Source of the DNA: Hungatella sp.
Lineage (GTDB): Bacteria > Bacillota > Clostridia > Lachnospirales > Lachnospiraceae
Length of the DNA stretch: 35,597 nt
Assembly: GCA_022796015.1 (NCBI GenBank)
Contig: JAAWHU010000033.1
Span: 1-35,597 of the forward strand
Reading direction: 5' to 3'
Every line of letters begins with the position of its first letter. Position 1 is the stretch's first letter. Below are positions 33,321 to 35,597 of this stretch, piece by piece. Made by a program: the position numbers and the translations under genes. A model generated the notes under the pieces. The model did not search any database and was not told where the DNA came from. It saw nothing but the letters and a program-made list of their open reading frames with translations.

Positions 33321-33358
33321 AAACTCCAGGGTCATCAAACCCTGGAGTTTCTTTTATT
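33321..33358. terminator. Terminator of rpmB, probably bidirectional
   Basis: AAACTCCAGGGT/ACCCTGGAGTTT (33321-33350) with a five- or six-base loop, then TTCTTTTATT on the plus strand. On the minus strand TTTAATCGTTTTC follows the stem, so it can also end the deacetylase transcript. Confidence 0.88.
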
Positions 33359-33360
33359 CT

Positions 33361-34113
33361 TTACAGATCATCATAGGACACCAGCTGTACGCCCTTGTCC
33401 TTCAGCCATTGCTGCAGTTCCTTGTCACATGCCATCTCCACTTCCACGGTTCTCGGAATAGTCAGGGAGGAATGTTTCAGAATATAATCATCCAGATATC
33501 CCGGATGGCAGACCATCATCTCGCATCCGTAATCATGGGCATTTTCAGCAATCTGTTTCAAAAAGGCCACAGGATCATATCCGTTGGGATTCATACTGTC
33601 CATATGCATCCATACTTCCGTATTGCCTACCATCATGCTGTTTTTGCCTTGGGCGCGCGTCTCGGATTTCAGATGATATTTCTCGGCCACAATAGCCAGT
33701 CCCTTGAACAAATTGTCGCTGGCTACGGCATGGCCCTGAAAATATGCCGGCTGTTTTCCCGTCAGCTCCACAAAGCGATGATACTGGGCCTCGATCTCCA
33801 TGACAACCTCGTCCAACACCACAAAGTCTTCCTTTGCACTGCGGTACTCCTTGGAGGACTTAAACTCCCCGTTGGCCTGGACAAGGCTGGGGATCTGCTT
33901 GGGATCTGTCACCGGCTTTCCGATACAGATATTGGTATGCTGTCCCAGACACACGTCGACTCCCTCAAGAAGCTTCACCCCATGGGCGGCTGCCTCCATA
34001 TTGGGCATGATTCCCACGGATCTTATGATCCCCTCCTTCACGGACTTTGCAATGCCGTAGTTGACGCCTTCACTGTATCCCAAATCATCGGCTCTCACTA
34101 AAATTTTTATCAT
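33361..34113 (-). CDS. ChbG/YdjC-family carbohydrate deacetylase
   Basis: This 250-residue protein has the family metal site in VRADDLGYSEGVN (Asp9, Asp10), His59 in LGQHTNI and His128 in FQGHAVAS, with CHPGYLDDY near the C-terminus. ChbG removes an acetyl group from N-acetylated sugars such as chitobiose or its phosphate. The adjacent PTS EIIC, 5 bp upstream, suggests action on a sugar phosphate formed on import. The transcript probably ends at the terminator shared with rpmB. Confidence 0.92.
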   Translation of the reverse strand: MIKILVRADDLGYSEGVNYGIAKSVKEGIIRSVGIMPNMEAAAHGVKLLEGVDVCLGQHTNICIGKPVTDPKQIPSLVQANGEFKSSKEYRSAKEDFVVLDEVVMEIEAQYHRFVELTGKQPAYFQGHAVASDNLFKGLAIVAEKYHLKSETRAQGKNSMMVGNTEVWMHMDSMNPNGYDPVAFLKQIAENAHDYGCEMMVCHPGYLDDYILKHSSLTIPRTVEVEMACDKELQQWLKDKGVQLVSYDDL

Positions 34114-34118
34114 GATGT

Positions 34119-35408
34119 TTACTCCTCTCCGCCTTCCTGCTCCTGCTTAAGGGCCTGATTGTCAACAATCTTAAAGAACGGGAACCATACGGCAGCTGCG
34201 GCGGCCACAGTCAGGGCTTCATAGATGGCAAGCCCTATGCCTCCCTGCAGAAAGCCGTTGATCACCGGCGGCATGGTCCAGGGAAGCTGTATTCCGTGAG
34301 GAATAGGCACAATCCCTATGCGCATCAGGTTATATGTAATAAATGCCAGCGTCGGTGTCAGCAAAAGCAGGGGGAAGAAGAACAGAGGATTGAGCACCAC
34401 CGGGATTCCGAATAACAGAGGCTCGTTAATAAAGAACATGGTGGTAGGCAGAGCCAGCCTGCCCAAGGTCTTCATCTGCTTTGATTTGGCAAAGATACAC
34501 ATAACAATGGCCAGGCCAAACATAGACCCTACTCCTCCTGAGGTAAAGGTCTTGGTAAATGCGCCGGAGATAATATTGGGCATCACGGTCTCTCCTGCCT
34601 GGAATGCAGCCAGGTTTTCCAGGGCCAGAGGCGTATAAATAGGATTGGTAATAGCGCCTACAATATTGCCGCCGTGGAGTCCGAAGAACCACAGAATATT
34701 GGTTGCAAAATTGAAGAACATAAAGGACCAGATATTATTGCCCATAAACTTCATAAGGTTGGACTGGATTACTCCGAATATCATGGCATGGAGGCTTCCA
34801 AAGGATGTCATTCTCATGGCTCCTGCCACAACCAGCCACAGGGTTACGGAAAACGCTGTGGGAATCAATGCGCTGAAGGAATTGGCCACAGCCGGCGGAA
34901 CCGACTCAGGCAGCTTAATAACCCAGCCTTTATCAATCACCCATACATAGAGCCTTGTACCAATCAATGCAATCAGCATGGCGGTAAAAAGTCCCTTAGC
35001 TCCCAGGTAGTCAACAGCAACTGCGGCAACCGCTCCGCCTTCTGCGTTAAAGAAGCCTGTCCGGCCCGTAACGATCATAAAGCTGACCAGGGCTGCCAGA
35101 CCGGCTCCTGCACCGTCCTTCTTAAAAGACTTTGCCAGATTATAGGAAATGAAAAATACGGCATAAAGTGCAATCAGGTCTGTGGTACACTGTCCGGGAA
35201 TAGAAAGGACCGTATTGAAACCTGTGGCCTTCAGCCATTCCGTATAGGCCGTTATCGGCAGATTGGCTAAGAGTGTAAAGATGGAACCTACGATGGTAGC
35301 TGAAACAACTGCCACAAGACCGCTGCTGACAGCCTTTAAGTACCGGTTATTGCCCAGCGCTGCCCCCACCGGTGTCAGGTATTTCTCTAAAAAGTCCATT
35401 AATTTCAT
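34119..35408 (-). CDS. PTS EIIC component, lactose/cellobiose (Lac) family
   Basis: This 429-residue integral membrane sugar permease has about ten hydrophobic segments. It has the Lac-family motifs GLHGGNIVGAITNPIY (about 240-255) and FFINEPLLFGIPVVLNPLFFFPLLL (about 320-345). Family members bring in beta-disaccharides such as cellobiose, lactose or chitobiose and need separate EIIA and EIIB proteins. Neither is in the window; they may be upstream beyond its edge. AGGAGGAGGG precedes the ATG. It is followed by the ChbG-like deacetylase. Confidence 0.93.
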   Translation of the reverse strand: MKLMDFLEKYLTPVGAALGNNRYLKAVSSGLVAVVSATIVGSIFTLLANLPITAYTEWLKATGFNTVLSIPGQCTTDLIALYAVFFISYNLAKSFKKDGAGAGLAALVSFMIVTGRTGFFNAEGGAVAAVAVDYLGAKGLFTAMLIALIGTRLYVWVIDKGWVIKLPESVPPAVANSFSALIPTAFSVTLWLVVAGAMRMTSFGSLHAMIFGVIQSNLMKFMGNNIWSFMFFNFATNILWFFGLHGGNIVGAITNPIYTPLALENLAAFQAGETVMPNIISGAFTKTFTSGGVGSMFGLAIVMCIFAKSKQMKTLGRLALPTTMFFINEPLLFGIPVVLNPLFFFPLLLLTPTLAFITYNLMRIGIVPIPHGIQLPWTMPPVINGFLQGGIGLAIYEALTVAAAAAVWFPFFKIVDNQALKQEQEGGEE

Positions 35409-35597
35409 GATTAACCCTCCTCCTGTTATGAGCCTGCAAGCATCCCCCTGCCGACTTCGGTAACACTTTTATTCTGCATCTTTCTTTGCCCCTTTTCACC
35501 ACCTTTTTCTCTTCTTAACCTCCCCTTTCTATAATTATTGGGGGCAAACTTTGTTGGCTTGTCCAGAAATCGTGTTCCAAAATGCGTACTTTTTGGT
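35409..35597. other. Upstream region of the PTS gene, no gene seen
   Basis: This 189-bp end of the window is purine-rich on the minus strand (GAAAAGGGGC, AAGAAGAGAAAAAGG). It holds no convincing open frame and no clear SigA or Sig54 promoter. The transcript may start beyond the window edge. Confidence 0.5.

Noticed and set aside
35520-35580. A Sig54 promoter for the PTS gene
   Set aside because: TTGGC is present, but no GC element lies at the required -12 distance.
35540-35597. A fourth copy of the palindromic repeat at the right edge (ATCGTGTTCC resembles a piece of copy C)
   Set aside because: Only about 12 bases agree and the core is absent before the window ends, so it is too weak.
1-35597. 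CRISPR array, prophage or insertion sequence
   Set aside because: No regularly spaced direct repeats, transposase motifs or phage structural genes were seen; the repeats present are palindromic and have no coding capacity.

Overview
The window reads as chromosome from a spore-forming member of the Clostridia, most likely the Lachnospiraceae (Enterocloster/Lachnoclostridium-like). The grounds are moderate GC, strong AGGAGG ribosome binding sites, an alpha/beta-type small acid-soluble spore protein, YlbJ, a Phe T-box, and Firmicutes-type gene order (rpmB / asp23 / fakA / recG / rsmD / coaD / ylbJ). The genus is an inference. Most genes lie on the minus strand.

Region by region. The left edge (1-214) holds the 3' end of a plus-strand, probably Sir2-like gene. 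It is followed on the minus strand by pheS-pheT-ylxM (4226 down to 222) under a Phe-type T-box leader, with an unusually structured pheS-pheT spacer. A lipoprotein gene and a divergent merR gene follow (4567-6546). Positions 6650-13068 form an accessory metabolic locus. It contains a ferredoxin-type aldo/keto reductase with a MerR-style promoter, then an alpha/beta hydrolase, a metallo-beta-lactamase-fold hydrolase and a DASS/SLC13 permease as a three-gene operon, divergent from two overlapping LysR genes. Positions 24163 down to 13099 carry a dense twelve-gene co-directional run: M23 peptidase, RsmF-like methyltransferase, RsuA-like synthase, HAD phosphatase, YgiQ radical-SAM protein, SDR, an unknown membrane protein, RluA-like synthase, C39-like protease, membrane lipase, RecU and SurE. 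Positions 24217-33308 are the conserved core ylbJ / coiled-coil protein / coaD / rsmD / SASP / recG / unknown / fakA / asp23 / rpmB. The right end (33361-35408) has a ChbG/YdjC deacetylase and a PTS EIIC of the Lac/cellobiose class.

The most unusual structure outside genes is a family of imperfect palindromes, about 90-226 bp each, in three intergenic regions (5872-5960, 26815-27027, 29575-29800). They share a core and, in part, a terminal motif. They look like MITE-type or structured-RNA repeats, and one appears to supply a -35 box to the neighbouring lipoprotein gene. Also notable are a 19-bp-spaced MerR-type operator in front of the aldo/keto reductase with a related sequence in the merR promoter, and the multi-hairpin spacer between pheS and pheT. 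No CRISPR array, tRNA, rRNA, transposase or prophage gene was seen.

All starts were chosen by reading ribosome binding sites and family N-termini. Functional names rest on motif recognition, without a database search.
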